Of a stretch of DNA of 64,000 nucleotides, positions 34,260 through 43,623 are shown piece by piece. Origin of the DNA: Phycisphaerales bacterium (GTDB lineage: Bacteria > Planctomycetota > Phycisphaerae > Phycisphaerales > SM1A02); assembly GCA_014238205.1 (NCBI GenBank), contig JABABM010000001.1, positions 1-64,000 on the forward strand, written 5' to 3'. Below the pieces are notes generated by a model, which saw nothing but the letters and a program-made list of their open reading frames with translations, searched no databases and was not told where the DNA came from. The position numbers and the translations under genes are program-made. The stretch's first letter is position 1; each line of letters opens with the position of its first letter.

Positions 34260-36056
34260 TCAGCCAGAGGGAGCTTCGACTTCGATTTGGAGTCCCAGAT
34301 CGTTCAACTGGGATTCGTCGATGGGACCCGGGGCTTCGCACATCAGGTCGGCACCGTTCTGTGTCTTGGGGAATGCGATCACGTCACGGATGTTGTCGGT
34401 CCCGAACAGGAGCATCACGAGCCGGTCGAGGCCGAAGGCGATGCCGCCATGGGGAGGGGCTCCGTACTTGAGGGCTTCGAGAAGGAAGCCGAATTTCTCG
34501 CTGGCTTCTTCATCACTGAGGCCGATCAGTTCGAAGACCTTCGCCTGCACGGACGGATCGTGAATACGGATCGAACCGCCACCGACCTCGGATCCATTGA
34601 TCACCAGGTCGTAGCAGGCTGAAATGCAGTTGGCAGGATCGGTTTCCAGCAGTGGCAGCTGGTCTTCTCGTGGTGCGGAGAAGGGGTGGTGCAGGCTGAC
34701 GTACCGCTTGGAATCCACGTCCCAGGCGAACATCGGAAAGTCCACGACCCAGAGCGGGGCCCAGGCTTCAGGATCGATGAGGTCCAGATCTTCCGCGACC
34801 TTCAATCGAACATGTCCCATGGCCGTTTCAGCCGTGATTCGTTCATCTGCAGTGAAGAGCACGACATCACCCGCCTCCAGGTGAAGCGCGGCCACCAGTT
34901 GATCAGACACCGGAGCAAGGAATTTCGCCACACCGGTTTCAAATCCACCGTTGTCGCCTTCCCCGGTGTACTTCACGTACGGAAGTCCTCCGGTGCGCCA
35001 TGTCTTGGCATAGTCGCCGTACCCATCGAGCATCTTGCGAGTCAACTGCTCGGCGCCACCGGGGATGCGCATCGCCTTGACGGCTCCATGCTCACCCTCC
35101 ATGACGCTGGTGAAGACCTTGAAGTCGGTCTTTGCAGCGATTTCCGAGACATCCGTCATCTCAAGGTCGAATCGCAGGTCGGGGCGATCGGATCCATATC
35201 GATCCATTGCTTCTGCATAGGACAGGCGGGGAATCTCTCCGAGATCGACATCCTTGAATGTCTTGAAGAGTCCCGTCGCGAACTGGCTCATGATGTCCAT
35301 GACATCGTCCTGGTCGACGAAACTCATCTCGAGATCGATCTGGGTGAACTCGGCCTGTCGGTCAGCGCGTGGATCCTCATCACGGAGGCACTTGCAGATC
35401 TGCATGTACCGGTCGCAGCCGGAGACCATGAGGATCTGCTTGAACAGCTGGGGGCTCTGGGGAAGGGCGTACCACTGGCCCGGGTACATCCGTGAAGGGA
35501 CTATGAAGTCACGGGCGCCTTCCGGTGTGCTCCTGATGAGCAACGGGGTTTCGACTTCGAGAAATCCATGCTCGGCGAAGAAGTTCCGGGTGTGCTGCGC
35601 GACTTTACTGCGGAGTCCGAGGATTGACTGCATGCGTGGGCGACGAAGATCGATGTACCGATGTCGAAGCCGGATCTCCTCGTCGATCTTGCCGGCCTCA
35701 TGCTCGTCGGGAAGAATGGGTGGGTTGTCCGTCGTGTTCAGAACTTCAAGTGAGCTGCCGAGGATCTCTATGGCCCCTGTGGGCAACTTGGGATTGGCGC
35801 CACCATCCCGTGCCCGAACCTGGCCACCGACTGCAATGACGCTTTCTCGACGCAGGCTCCTGGAGGCATCCATGACATCACCGGGGACGTCCTCCTGGTC
35901 GAAGACGACCTGGGTCATGCCCGTTCGGTCCCGAAGGTCGATGAAGAAGAGCCCCTTGCCCTGCTCACGGTAGGAGTTGACCCAGCCACAGAGGACGACA
36001 TCACTGCCGGCATCGGTCTCGCGGAGATCTCCGCACATGTGGGTTCGCTTGAGCAT
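34260..36056 (-). CDS. aspS: Aspartyl-tRNA synthetase
   Basis: 598 residues, the bacterial type with an N-terminal OB domain (GWVNSYREQGKGLFFIDLRDRTGMTQVVFD), class II motifs FLEVETPLLIRSTPEGARDF, FRDEDPRADRQAEFTQID-like (as LRDEDPRADRQAEFTQIDLEMSF) and GIAFGLDRLVMLL, and a GAD insert near 290-420. The open frame extends ten codons upstream, but MLKRTHMCGDLR at 36056 is the normal start and has AGG upstream. Whether it is discriminating for tRNA-Asp depends on the presence of GatCAB elsewhere. Confidence 0.96.
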   Translation of the reverse strand: MLKRTHMCGDLRETDAGSDVVLCGWVNSYREQGKGLFFIDLRDRTGMTQVVFDQEDVPGDVMDASRSLRRESVIAVGGQVRARDGGANPKLPTGAIEILGSSLEVLNTTDNPPILPDEHEAGKIDEEIRLRHRYIDLRRPRMQSILGLRSKVAQHTRNFFAEHGFLEVETPLLIRSTPEGARDFIVPSRMYPGQWYALPQSPQLFKQILMVSGCDRYMQICKCLRDEDPRADRQAEFTQIDLEMSFVDQDDVMDIMSQFATGLFKTFKDVDLGEIPRLSYAEAMDRYGSDRPDLRFDLEMTDVSEIAAKTDFKVFTSVMEGEHGAVKAMRIPGGAEQLTRKMLDGYGDYAKTWRTGGLPYVKYTGEGDNGGFETGVAKFLAPVSDQLVAALHLEAGDVVLFTADERITAETAMGHVRLKVAEDLDLIDPEAWAPLWVVDFPMFAWDVDSKRYVSLHHPFSAPREDQLPLLETDPANCISACYDLVINGSEVGGGSIRIHDPSVQAKVFELIGLSDEEASEKFGFLLEALKYGAPPHGGIAFGLDRLVMLLFGTDNIRDVIAFPKTQNGADLMCEAPGPIDESQLNDLGLQIEVEAPSG

Positions 36057-36142
36057 GGTGGTACCTGCCTCGTGGAAGGGGGGCATCCTAGCAATTCAGC
36101 GGGCAACAAGGGACATCCAGACAGTCCTGGGCTCTTCTCCCC

Positions 36143-37417
36143 ATGATCGTGTTCATCACTTATCGTATGGGCGACACCATGAACGCACCCGACAGCACCA
36201 AGCCGGCAATTCTCTTTACCGCATTCGAGCCCAGCGGAGACGCGTTGGCTGCGCCGATCATCGAGCGACTCAAGGCTCGTGCCCCCGGTGTCGAGATCTA
36301 TGCATGGGGTGGTCCCCTGATGGAAAAGGCGGGGGCTACCATCGTCGAACAAAGTGTTTCGGGAGCTGCAATGGGTCTGGGTGCCTTGAAAAGGGCTCGG
36401 GCAGTGAGCAAGTCGAGGAGAGCCATCAAGCGGTGGCTGAAGCAGTACCGGGTCCTGGCCCATGTTCCCGTGGATTCCCCGGCGGCGAATTTTCCCATCT
36501 GCCGGATCACCCGAAAACTTGGCGTGAAGATCATCCACCTTGGCGCCCCCCAACTCTGGGCGTGGGGTGCATGGCGTGCATGGAAACTCAGGAAACTGAC
36601 CGACCTGGTTCTCTGTCTCCTCCCACATGAGGTGCCGTGGTTCCAGGAGCGGAACATCCCGAGTCGGTTCATCGGGCACCCGGCCATCAACCGTGAACTC
36701 GACCTGAAGGCCCTGAAGAAAATGCTTCATGGCATGCCACACGGTGCTCCCCGGCTCTGCCTGTTCCCCGGTTCACGACCCCAGGAGGTTCGACGGAACC
36801 TGGGAGTACTCGTGAAGTGCTTCGAGGAGTTGAAATCAAGACACAGTGGAATGGCCGGCCTGATCGTCGCCTCGGATGCATCGATCGCGAATATCGTTCG
36901 CAAGAAGTTGAAGAACTTCCCGGGTGGCCTGCACATGGTGACCGACCAGCGAGACATTGCGATCGCCTGGTGTGATATCGCCATCGCCGTCTCCGGGACG
37001 ATCACCTTGCACCTTGCACGGCAAGCCAAGCCGATGGTCGGCATCTACAAGACGGACATCCTCTCGTGGCTTGGTTCGAAGATCCTGCTTCGCACACCAT
37101 TCAGACTGCTTCCCAACATCATTGCCGAGCAGGAAATCGTGCCGGAATACGTTCCATACATCGGTGGCCCACGCCCGATCGTGAGGGTCATTGCGAGGGT
37201 GTTCAATGATTCGCAGAATTCGGCATACCAGACGACCGAACTGGCGAAGGTGCTGAGCAGGTTCTCGAACAAGCACTTCTCGGATGAAGGCGCCGTCCTG
37301 ATCCTCAAGACGATCAAGGGAGACGCCGTCGAGACCGCATCGGAGATGCAGGCACGTGCGAAACGTGACGAAGCCATCCGTGCCTCGAAGAAGCAGAAGA
37401 AGTCAAAGAAGGGTTGA
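36143..37417 (+). CDS. lpxB: Lipid-A-disaccharide synthase-like protein
   Basis: Up to 424 residues; internal ATGs at 36167 and 36179 are equally likely starts. AFEPSGDALAAPI replaces the usual AGEASGD, HLGAPQLWAWGAWRAWKL matches the VSPSVWAW strand of LpxB, LFPGSRPQEVRRNL is the UDP-sugar motif, and AVSGTITLHLA takes the place of ASGTATLE. The enzyme joins two acylated glucosamines to form the lipid A disaccharide on the inner membrane face. Sequence has a basic tail (KKQKKSKKG). It shows that the outer membrane here probably carries LPS. Confidence 0.88.
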   Translation: MIVFITYRMGDTMNAPDSTKPAILFTAFEPSGDALAAPIIERLKARAPGVEIYAWGGPLMEKAGATIVEQSVSGAAMGLGALKRARAVSKSRRAIKRWLKQYRVLAHVPVDSPAANFPICRITRKLGVKIIHLGAPQLWAWGAWRAWKLRKLTDLVLCLLPHEVPWFQERNIPSRFIGHPAINRELDLKALKKMLHGMPHGAPRLCLFPGSRPQEVRRNLGVLVKCFEELKSRHSGMAGLIVASDASIANIVRKKLKNFPGGLHMVTDQRDIAIAWCDIAIAVSGTITLHLARQAKPMVGIYKTDILSWLGSKILLRTPFRLLPNIIAEQEIVPEYVPYIGGPRPIVRVIARVFNDSQNSAYQTTELAKVLSRFSNKHFSDEGAVLILKTIKGDAVETASEMQARAKRDEAIRASKKQKKSKKG

Positions 37418-37431
37418 CCAGCGACGCTGGT
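37417..37431. terminator. Short hairpin between convergent genes
   Basis: ACCAGC-GAC-GCTGGT lies exactly between the stops of lpxB and the AGCS carrier. It is a six-base stem with a three-base loop and no T run, so at best a weak bidirectional terminator. Confidence 0.35.
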
Positions 37432-39260
37432 TACTTCGTCCGCTTGATCTCCCCATCCTTCAAACGCCTGAAGTAGGAGTGGTATGCCTTCATGGCGACG
37501 AACCCGAAGAGCAGCATGATCGGGATGTTCGCCCAGAGCATGATGCCGGTTCCCAGGTCCGAGAGGTTCCCGATTTCCTTGGCGGTCTTGACGATCGGCA
37601 GGGTCGCGACGACGATCAGCAGGCAGTAGAGGATCTTGTAGAACGTCACGGCCCAGTTGCCGAACAGGTAGACCACGCCCTGCTCCCCGTAGTAGGACCA
37701 GGAAATCATCGTGCTGATGGCAAAGAGCCACGCCGCAACCAGGATCAGCCACGTGCCGAACCCGGGCAGGTCCCGATTGATGGCGTAGGCCGTCAGGGTC
37801 GCCCCGGTGTAGTCCTTGTAGATGTTACCCGTCTGCAGGGCGGGACCTGTTCCCGCGTCGGTCATGTGCTTGAAGTGCTTCACATCACCATCGCTGGACG
37901 GGATCGCATCCCAACGGATATACGGCGAGGCGCCGGGATCCTCGGGGATGTGGATGGTTCCATAGGCCATGGCCCGGTTCGATTCCGTGTCGATGTTGGT
38001 CGTGTCATCGCCCTCGAGAATGACGAAGACCAGGTCGCCGTCCCTCCAGTCGCTGCCTGCGATCCTTTGTGCCTCTTCAGTCCGAGGTGGCAGCGAGGTT
38101 CGACCCGCCGTCGAGGATGAATCACCGTCACGGTACTCGGTGACATCGCCGATGATCCACGAGGGGATCTCGACCTGGTTGGCATCCGAGACGTACTGCA
38201 CGGTGGGCAGGCTTGCAAAGTGTGCATCATGCCCAGCGACTCCATCATGTTCACGTGTCAGGGCGCCCGTCGAGAGAATCATCAAGGCCGTCAGTGTGCA
38301 GACAACCAGCGTATCGATGAAAGGTTCAAGACCGGCGACGACACCCTCGCTGACCGGTTCCTTCGTCTGGGCCGCGGAGTGGGCGATGGGGGAGGAACCC
38401 TGTCCTGATTCACTCGAGAAGAGTGCACGTTTCATGCCCCAGAGGAAGGCCGTGCCTGCTGCTCCACCGATGAAGGCGCCACCAGCCTCGGAAGGCGCGA
38501 ATGCGGAGGTGAAGATCGAGGCGAAGACGCCCGGGATTTCACCGAGGTGCATCGAGAGGACGACCAGGGCCGTAAGGACGTAGAGAATGCACATGAATGG
38601 AACGAGCACACCTGCGACCGAGCCGATGCGCTTGATGCCGCCGAGAATGACCATGGCCACGATGACTGCAAGGACCAGGCCTGTGCCCCACTCGGGAATC
38701 GACAATGCTTCACGAGTGATGCCACCGACGCTCCAGGACTGGAACATGTTGCCGCCAGTAACAGCGGAGATCAGGAGGGTGACACAGAAGATGCCACCGA
38801 TGATGCTGCCCAGCCAGCCCAGACCCCATTCACGCATGCCGCGGGATACGACGAACATCGGTCCACCGTGAGGATTTTCCGGGTCGGAGGTGTCTCGGAA
38901 GAGCATCGACTGGCAGACCTCGGTGGTCTTGATGGCCATGCCGACAAGTCCGACAACCCACATCCAGAAAAGCGCCCCTGGCCCACCAATGGCGATGGCG
39001 ATCGCCACGCCGGCGATGTTGCCCAGTCCGACCGTTGCCGACAGTGCCGCCGACAACGCCTGGAAATGACTGATCGCGCCAGGATCATCCGGATCGTCGT
39101 AGTTGCCCTTCGTGACGGAGACACCATGTGTCAGCGCCCGGTACTGGCCGAAGCCACTCCAGATCGTAAAGAGGACGCCAACGCCAAGGACGACGTAGAG
39201 GACCCAGTCGGCCCAGACGAATGCGGTGATCTGCTCGATGAAGTTGTTGAATGCGTCCAT
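37431..39260 (-). CDS. Alanine/glycine:cation symporter (AGCS) with large insertion
   Basis: 609 residues versus 450-500 for most AGCS proteins. The N-terminal part is typical: VLYVVLGVGVLFTIWSGFGQYR, SALSATVGLGNIAGVAIAIAIGGPGALFWMW, GLVGMAIKTTEV and PMFVVSRGM. The family's GLEPFIDTLVVCT segment is near 315. Residues about 335-485 form an insertion, hydrophilic and rich in Asp, Thr and Ser, after the helix ending in STGAL and before TLTAYAINRDLPGFGTWL. The rest continues as normal transmembrane helices. These carriers take up alanine or glycine with sodium. The insertion probably forms a soluble domain; its side of the membrane is not settled here. Confidence 0.9.
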   Translation of the reverse strand: MDAFNNFIEQITAFVWADWVLYVVLGVGVLFTIWSGFGQYRALTHGVSVTKGNYDDPDDPGAISHFQALSAALSATVGLGNIAGVAIAIAIGGPGALFWMWVVGLVGMAIKTTEVCQSMLFRDTSDPENPHGGPMFVVSRGMREWGLGWLGSIIGGIFCVTLLISAVTGGNMFQSWSVGGITREALSIPEWGTGLVLAVIVAMVILGGIKRIGSVAGVLVPFMCILYVLTALVVLSMHLGEIPGVFASIFTSAFAPSEAGGAFIGGAAGTAFLWGMKRALFSSESGQGSSPIAHSAAQTKEPVSEGVVAGLEPFIDTLVVCTLTALMILSTGALTREHDGVAGHDAHFASLPTVQYVSDANQVEIPSWIIGDVTEYRDGDSSSTAGRTSLPPRTEEAQRIAGSDWRDGDLVFVILEGDDTTNIDTESNRAMAYGTIHIPEDPGASPYIRWDAIPSSDGDVKHFKHMTDAGTGPALQTGNIYKDYTGATLTAYAINRDLPGFGTWLILVAAWLFAISTMISWSYYGEQGVVYLFGNWAVTFYKILYCLLIVVATLPIVKTAKEIGNLSDLGTGIMLWANIPIMLLFGFVAMKAYHSYFRRLKDGEIKRTK

Positions 39261-39307
39261 GGTCTAGAGGGGCCCTTCTCGTGGTGAGAGGAAGAATGAG
39301 TGCCTTG

Positions 39308-40756
39308 TTATTCCAGGTCGTCGGGATCGACCAGTTCCGGTGCAGCTTCGATCTCTGCTTGCGTATCACCAGGCTCGGCGAAGATGCCAAGGTCCAGAAT
39401 GCCGACGGCATTCAGGAACACGATCAGAACCGCAGCAGGAGCAAGCCATTGGATCAGGAAGCACCATGCGCCATAGGTCGCGGCCAGTCCTGAGCCTTCC
39501 GAAAATGCGGATTGCCGTATCGACTTCGACATGCGCCATCCGACGAAGAGCGCGATGCCAAGCCCGCCCAGCGGCAGCATGATGTTGGACACGAGGTAGT
39601 CGACGCTGTCGAGCCAGTTCTTGCCGGTGATGTCGGCAAAGCCCTCGTTGAACCAGTGGCTGCCATTGCTCAGCGCCGAGGGAACGCCCACGAGCGTGAT
39701 CAGGATGCCACCGATGAACGCGGCCTTGAGCCGGCTCCACTTCAACTCGTCGACGACGTAGCTCGTGGCGACTTCCAGCAGTGAGATGGCGCTGGTCAAT
39801 GCGGCGACGAAGAGCAGGACGAAGAAGATGACCGCCCAGAACGATCCACCGGGCAAGGCGAGCAGGGCGATCGGCATGTTCTTGAAGACCAGACCGGGTC
39901 CTGCATCGGGTTCAAGCCCATAGGCAAAGGTGATGGGAAAGAGCACCATGCAGGCCATCAGTGCGATGACGGTGTCGAGGCCGACGATGAGGACGCTCGT
40001 TCCCACGGCATCCGATTTCCGCTTGAGATAGGACCCGTAGGCGATCATCGTGCCCATGCCCACGCCGACGGAGAAGAAGGCGTGGCCGACCGCTTCAAGG
40101 ACACCATCGGCTGTCAGTTGATCGGCTCGGAAACTGAATACGAAGTCGACGGCCTGGCTGAATCCACCCTTGGCACTTGTGGCGGCGACGATCATCAATG
40201 CAAGCAGGATCAATCCCAGGAGTGGCAGCATGATGCGTGATGCCAGTTCAATGCCCCTCTTGATGCCGCCTGCGACGATGAACGTGGTCAGTGCCATGAA
40301 GACGACCAGCCAGCTGAGGTTGAGACCCGGACTGGCCGCAGATTCGTTGAACACGTTGTTGACACCCTCGGCATCCAACCCGGTGAAGGTTCCCTGCAGC
40401 GCGAGCCAGACGTAGTGCATCGTCCAGCCTGCGATGACGGCGTAGTAGGACAACAGGAGGAAGGCGGCGAGCACACCCATCCAGCCGATTCCCATCCAGG
40501 GAGATGCGGGCCTGGACAGTTCACGGAACGCCGGTACGGCCGACTGTTGCGTGGTCTTGCCCATGATGATTTCACCGATGAGGATCGGCAGCGCGATCAG
40601 AGCGATGCATCCGAGGTAGACGATGACGAAGGCGCCGCCACCGTTTTCACCGGTGATGTATGGGAACTTCCAGATGTTCCCCAGGCCGATGGCCGACCCG
40701 GCGGCAGCCAGGATGAATCCGGCCTTGCTGCCCCAATGACCTCGTTGCTGCGCCAT
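39308..40756 (-). CDS. Sodium:neurotransmitter symporter family carrier
   Basis: 482 residues, about 12 helices. The start WGSKAGFILAAAGSAIGLGNIWKFPYITGENGGGAF is the hallmark TM1 of NSS/LeuT proteins, holding the sodium and substrate sites (unwound at GLGNIW). Bacterial members import tryptophan, leucine, tyrosine or other amino acids with sodium. It lies 47 bases upstream of the AGCS gene on the same strand, so the two may be transcribed together as an amino-acid uptake pair. Confidence 0.95.
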   Translation of the reverse strand: MAQQRGHWGSKAGFILAAAGSAIGLGNIWKFPYITGENGGGAFVIVYLGCIALIALPILIGEIIMGKTTQQSAVPAFRELSRPASPWMGIGWMGVLAAFLLLSYYAVIAGWTMHYVWLALQGTFTGLDAEGVNNVFNESAASPGLNLSWLVVFMALTTFIVAGGIKRGIELASRIMLPLLGLILLALMIVAATSAKGGFSQAVDFVFSFRADQLTADGVLEAVGHAFFSVGVGMGTMIAYGSYLKRKSDAVGTSVLIVGLDTVIALMACMVLFPITFAYGLEPDAGPGLVFKNMPIALLALPGGSFWAVIFFVLLFVAALTSAISLLEVATSYVVDELKWSRLKAAFIGGILITLVGVPSALSNGSHWFNEGFADITGKNWLDSVDYLVSNIMLPLGGLGIALFVGWRMSKSIRQSAFSEGSGLAATYGAWCFLIQWLAPAAVLIVFLNAVGILDLGIFAEPGDTQAEIEAAPELVDPDDLE

Positions 40757-40858
40757 GCACGGCTCCTCGATGCGGTCTGCAGATCATACAAGCACCCGCT
40801 TGGAGTGGGGGAATGCAGTTGGCCGTGGTACTCCCGTCCTCGATACCATGTGTGGTTC

Positions 40859-41857
40859 ATGAATCACCCCTTTCGTATTCGATCCGATCTGCCTCGCACA
40901 GTCCTTGACGGGTATGTCTTCCCCCTGGGGGTCATTCCTGTCCCTGGACTGGTGCCACGCGAAGGTTGGTGTGTTGATTGGAATGAGACCGAGGGAGAAG
41001 CCTGTTGTACTTTTCACGTTGTTTCTTCACTCGACAGGCTCACGCCGCTCCTGCACGATGCACTGGAGTTGCTTCCGGAATCGGAAGTCTTCGGAATACT
41101 GGAACTAGGTTCCAGGGATGCATACAGGACGGTGGATGTCTATCTGGGTTCACGTGGCATGGAACGATCGAAGTTCCTGGAAACATGGGCCCTGTATGAA
41201 CCCCTGCTCATTGAGGAAGCGTCTCTTGCGATCGGGGCCAATGGCGATGACCCCTTCGTCGAGGTGTTTCTCGATCCGGACAAGGGCTTGTTGATCCACG
41301 TGAATCCCAGTGAGCAGGAGCGGGTTGAATCGATGCTGGCTCGGCATGGAATCAAGCAGGTGGCAGACCCGGGGTACGACGTAGACACGGACGTGCTTGA
41401 GCAGATCGGTGTTCGTCCGATCCTCGAGGAACATCCCGAGTTGATCTGCGACATGGACCAGCTCCTCATGGAACTCAAACATGATTGGAACCTGGAACTC
41501 GACGAGGATCCGACAACGAATCTCGATGGACGAGGGCGACGCATCGGTCGGACCCTCTGGCATGCGGTTGTCATTCTCGAGGCCGACCCGGTCGATGGAA
41601 CGGGGCAGGCAAGGGAGGCATATGCAACCGTCTGGGGAACGGCGGCGTCACGGGACGAGATGGAACTGCTGTTTCGAGAACGTCTCCGGCGGGAGCACCC
41701 CTGGAGTGTCAGGGAGTTCTACACCCTTGACAGAGCGGCCTTCGATGACCGGCCGGAGGAAATCAACTGGTTGTCCCCCAAGCCTGGTTCCAGTGCCGTT
41801 CACATGCTTCGCATCGACCCCCTCAAGCCATCCACCTGGATGAACGCCGATGACTGA
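40859..41857 (+). CDS. Protein of unknown function coupled to YkgJ-type gene
   Basis: 332 residues. I do not recognise a domain. It is acidic, mixed alpha/beta, without signal peptide or membrane segment. The middle has ANGDDPFVEVFLDPDKGLLIHVN and RVESMLARHGIKQVADPG, the latter resembling a helix-turn segment. I chose the ATG at 40859 because sequence upstream overlaps the divergent NSS carrier gene. The 3' end overlaps the YkgJ gene by eight bases, implying coupling. Confidence 0.7.
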   Translation: MNHPFRIRSDLPRTVLDGYVFPLGVIPVPGLVPREGWCVDWNETEGEACCTFHVVSSLDRLTPLLHDALELLPESEVFGILELGSRDAYRTVDVYLGSRGMERSKFLETWALYEPLLIEEASLAIGANGDDPFVEVFLDPDKGLLIHVNPSEQERVESMLARHGIKQVADPGYDVDTDVLEQIGVRPILEEHPELICDMDQLLMELKHDWNLELDEDPTTNLDGRGRRIGRTLWHAVVILEADPVDGTGQAREAYATVWGTAASRDEMELLFRERLRREHPWSVREFYTLDRAAFDDRPEEINWLSPKPGSSAVHMLRIDPLKPSTWMNADD

Positions 41858-42290
41858 GCAGGAGTGGTACGCACAGGGCCTACGCTTCGCATGCACCCAG
41901 TGTGGCAACTGCTGCACCGGCCCGGAAGGTGCCGTGTGGTTCTCGGAGGAGGAAGGACAGGCCATGGCGAAGTCCGTCGGCCTCGAGCACGAGACGTTTC
42001 TACGGAGATATGCCAGGAAGTTGAAGAGAGGCTGGTCCCTGAAGGAGCACAAGACGGAGCATGGTTTCGACTGTGTCTTCCTTGATCGTGAAACCATGCC
42101 GGGGAAGGCGATCTGCTCCCTCTACGATGCCCGCCCGCAGCAGTGCAGGACGTGGCCGTTCTGGAAGGAGAACCTGGAGACTCCACAGGCATGGGAGTCG
42201 GTCAAGAAGGCAACCCCGTGCCCGGGCATGGGCAAGGGCAGCCTCGTATCGATTGAAAGCATTCGCATTCAGCGCGATGCCTTGCCCTGA
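41850..42290 (+). CDS. YkgJ-family cysteine cluster protein
   Basis: 146 residues. The N-terminal [13 protein letters not shown] and the later [26 protein letters not shown] make up the YkgJ (zinc- or iron-sulfur-binding) cysteine pattern. The role of this family is poorly defined; it often stands next to methyltransferases or unknown genes. Overlap with the upstream unknown gene suggests a shared process. No signal peptide, so cytoplasmic. Confidence 0.88.
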   Translation: MTEQEWYAQGLRFACTQCGNCCTGPEGAVWFSEEEGQAMAKSVGLEHETFLRRYARKLKRGWSLKEHKTEHGFDCVFLDRETMPGKAICSLYDARPQQCRTWPFWKENLETPQAWESVKKATPCPGMGKGSLVSIESIRIQRDALP

Positions 42291-42370
42291 AGCCCATCGT
42301 CGGACTAGGCTGTACATCGTGCGGGCCTTCGCCTGCACATTCACCAGGATCAGAAGGAAGGAAAGAGAAC

Positions 42371-43492
42371 ATGTTCAACTCATGTACCAACTATCGAAAC
42401 TGGTTGCTCATCGCAGCCGCGCTGCTTGGCTTGCTGGCCGGCGGCGTGCATGCACAGGAAGACCCGGCAGCTCCTGAAGCACCCGTGGGCGAAGGTGAGA
42501 ACACGGCGGATGAACAGGCGGACGAACCGGAGTTCATCTTTGTCCGGATGGAGACATCCAAGGGCCCGGTGCTCCTGGAGTTGAACAATGCCAAGGCACC
42601 GATCAGTACCGAGAATTTCGTGCAGTACTGCAGGGACGGATCGTACGATGGAACCATCTTTCACCGGGTGATACCGAACTTCATGATCCAGGGTGGAGGT
42701 CTCAACCCGGACATGACCAAGCGTGAGACCCGTGCTCCGATCAAGAATGAAGGGGCGAACGGGCTCTTGAATACGAAGGGCACCCTCGCCATGGCCAGGA
42801 CGAATGATCCGGATTCGGCGACCAACCAGTTCTTCATCAATGTCAAGGACAACCCGTTTCTCAACCAGGGCCATCGGGATGATGGAACCAGTGTTTCAGG
42901 CACTCCAGGCTACGCTGTCTTTGGCCGCGTTGTTGATGGGATGAATACGGTGGACCGCATTCGATTTGAAGAGTGTGGCACCAAGGCAGGTCGGCAGAAT
43001 GTGCCGCTGGAAATCGTGAAGATCGACCGCATGACGGTCCTGACCCCCGAGGAGGCTCGAACAGCAATGGAAGACTCGACAAAGGCAACGCAGGACACGA
43101 AGGAGTCGGCAAGCACGTCCCACGAGGATTTCGTGAAGGCCAACGAAGCAACGCGGGTCGAGGCGCCCAGTGGGCTGATCTACTACGACCTGGTCGAAGG
43201 TGATGGGGCTACGCCGGCGTCATCCGCCAGCACCGTGACCGTGCACTACACCGGATGGCTTCTTGATGGAACCAAGTTCGACAGTTCCGTCGACCGAGGT
43301 GAGCCCATCGCCTTCCCGCTCAACGGTGTCATCCCGGGGTGGACCGAGGGTGTCGGCTCGATGAAGGTCGGCGGCACGCGCAAGCTCGTCATTCCCTATG
43401 AACTGGCCTACGGAGAACGGGGACGACCGCCGGTCATTCCGCCAAGGGCGACGCTCGTATTCGATGTCGAGTTGATTTCGGTCCAGGATTGA
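42371..43492 (+). CDS. Exported dual peptidylprolyl isomerase (cyclophilin-FKBP fusion)
   Basis: 373 residues. A signal peptide ends near GGVHAQ. Residues about 55-215 form a cyclophilin ([49 protein letters not shown]-like as [22 protein letters not shown]). A linker of 50 residues is followed at about 270-373 by an FKBP domain ([64 protein letters not shown]). Both active sites look complete. Secreted enzymes of this kind help fold exported proteins. The order cyclophilin then FKBP is the less usual one. GGAAGGAAAGAG precedes the ATG. Confidence 0.93.
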   Translation: MFNSCTNYRNWLLIAAALLGLLAGGVHAQEDPAAPEAPVGEGENTADEQADEPEFIFVRMETSKGPVLLELNNAKAPISTENFVQYCRDGSYDGTIFHRVIPNFMIQGGGLNPDMTKRETRAPIKNEGANGLLNTKGTLAMARTNDPDSATNQFFINVKDNPFLNQGHRDDGTSVSGTPGYAVFGRVVDGMNTVDRIRFEECGTKAGRQNVPLEIVKIDRMTVLTPEEARTAMEDSTKATQDTKESASTSHEDFVKANEATRVEAPSGLIYYDLVEGDGATPASSASTVTVHYTGWLLDGTKFDSSVDRGEPIAFPLNGVIPGWTEGVGSMKVGGTRKLVIPYELAYGERGRPPVIPPRATLVFDVELISVQD

Positions 43493-43623
43493 CGTGCACC
43501 CGGATGTTCCAGCATCCGACGTGCAATCAAGAGCCATGATGCCTCTTTCTTCTTGCCTGAACAGTGCGCGTCCGTTACAAGGGACAGCACTGCTCCGCGA
43601 TGTGAAGGGAAGAGGAGAGCTGC

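Noticed and set aside
38547-39287. 246-residue plus-strand frame
   Set aside because: Antisense to the AGCS carrier; Asp/His-rich shadow without domain.
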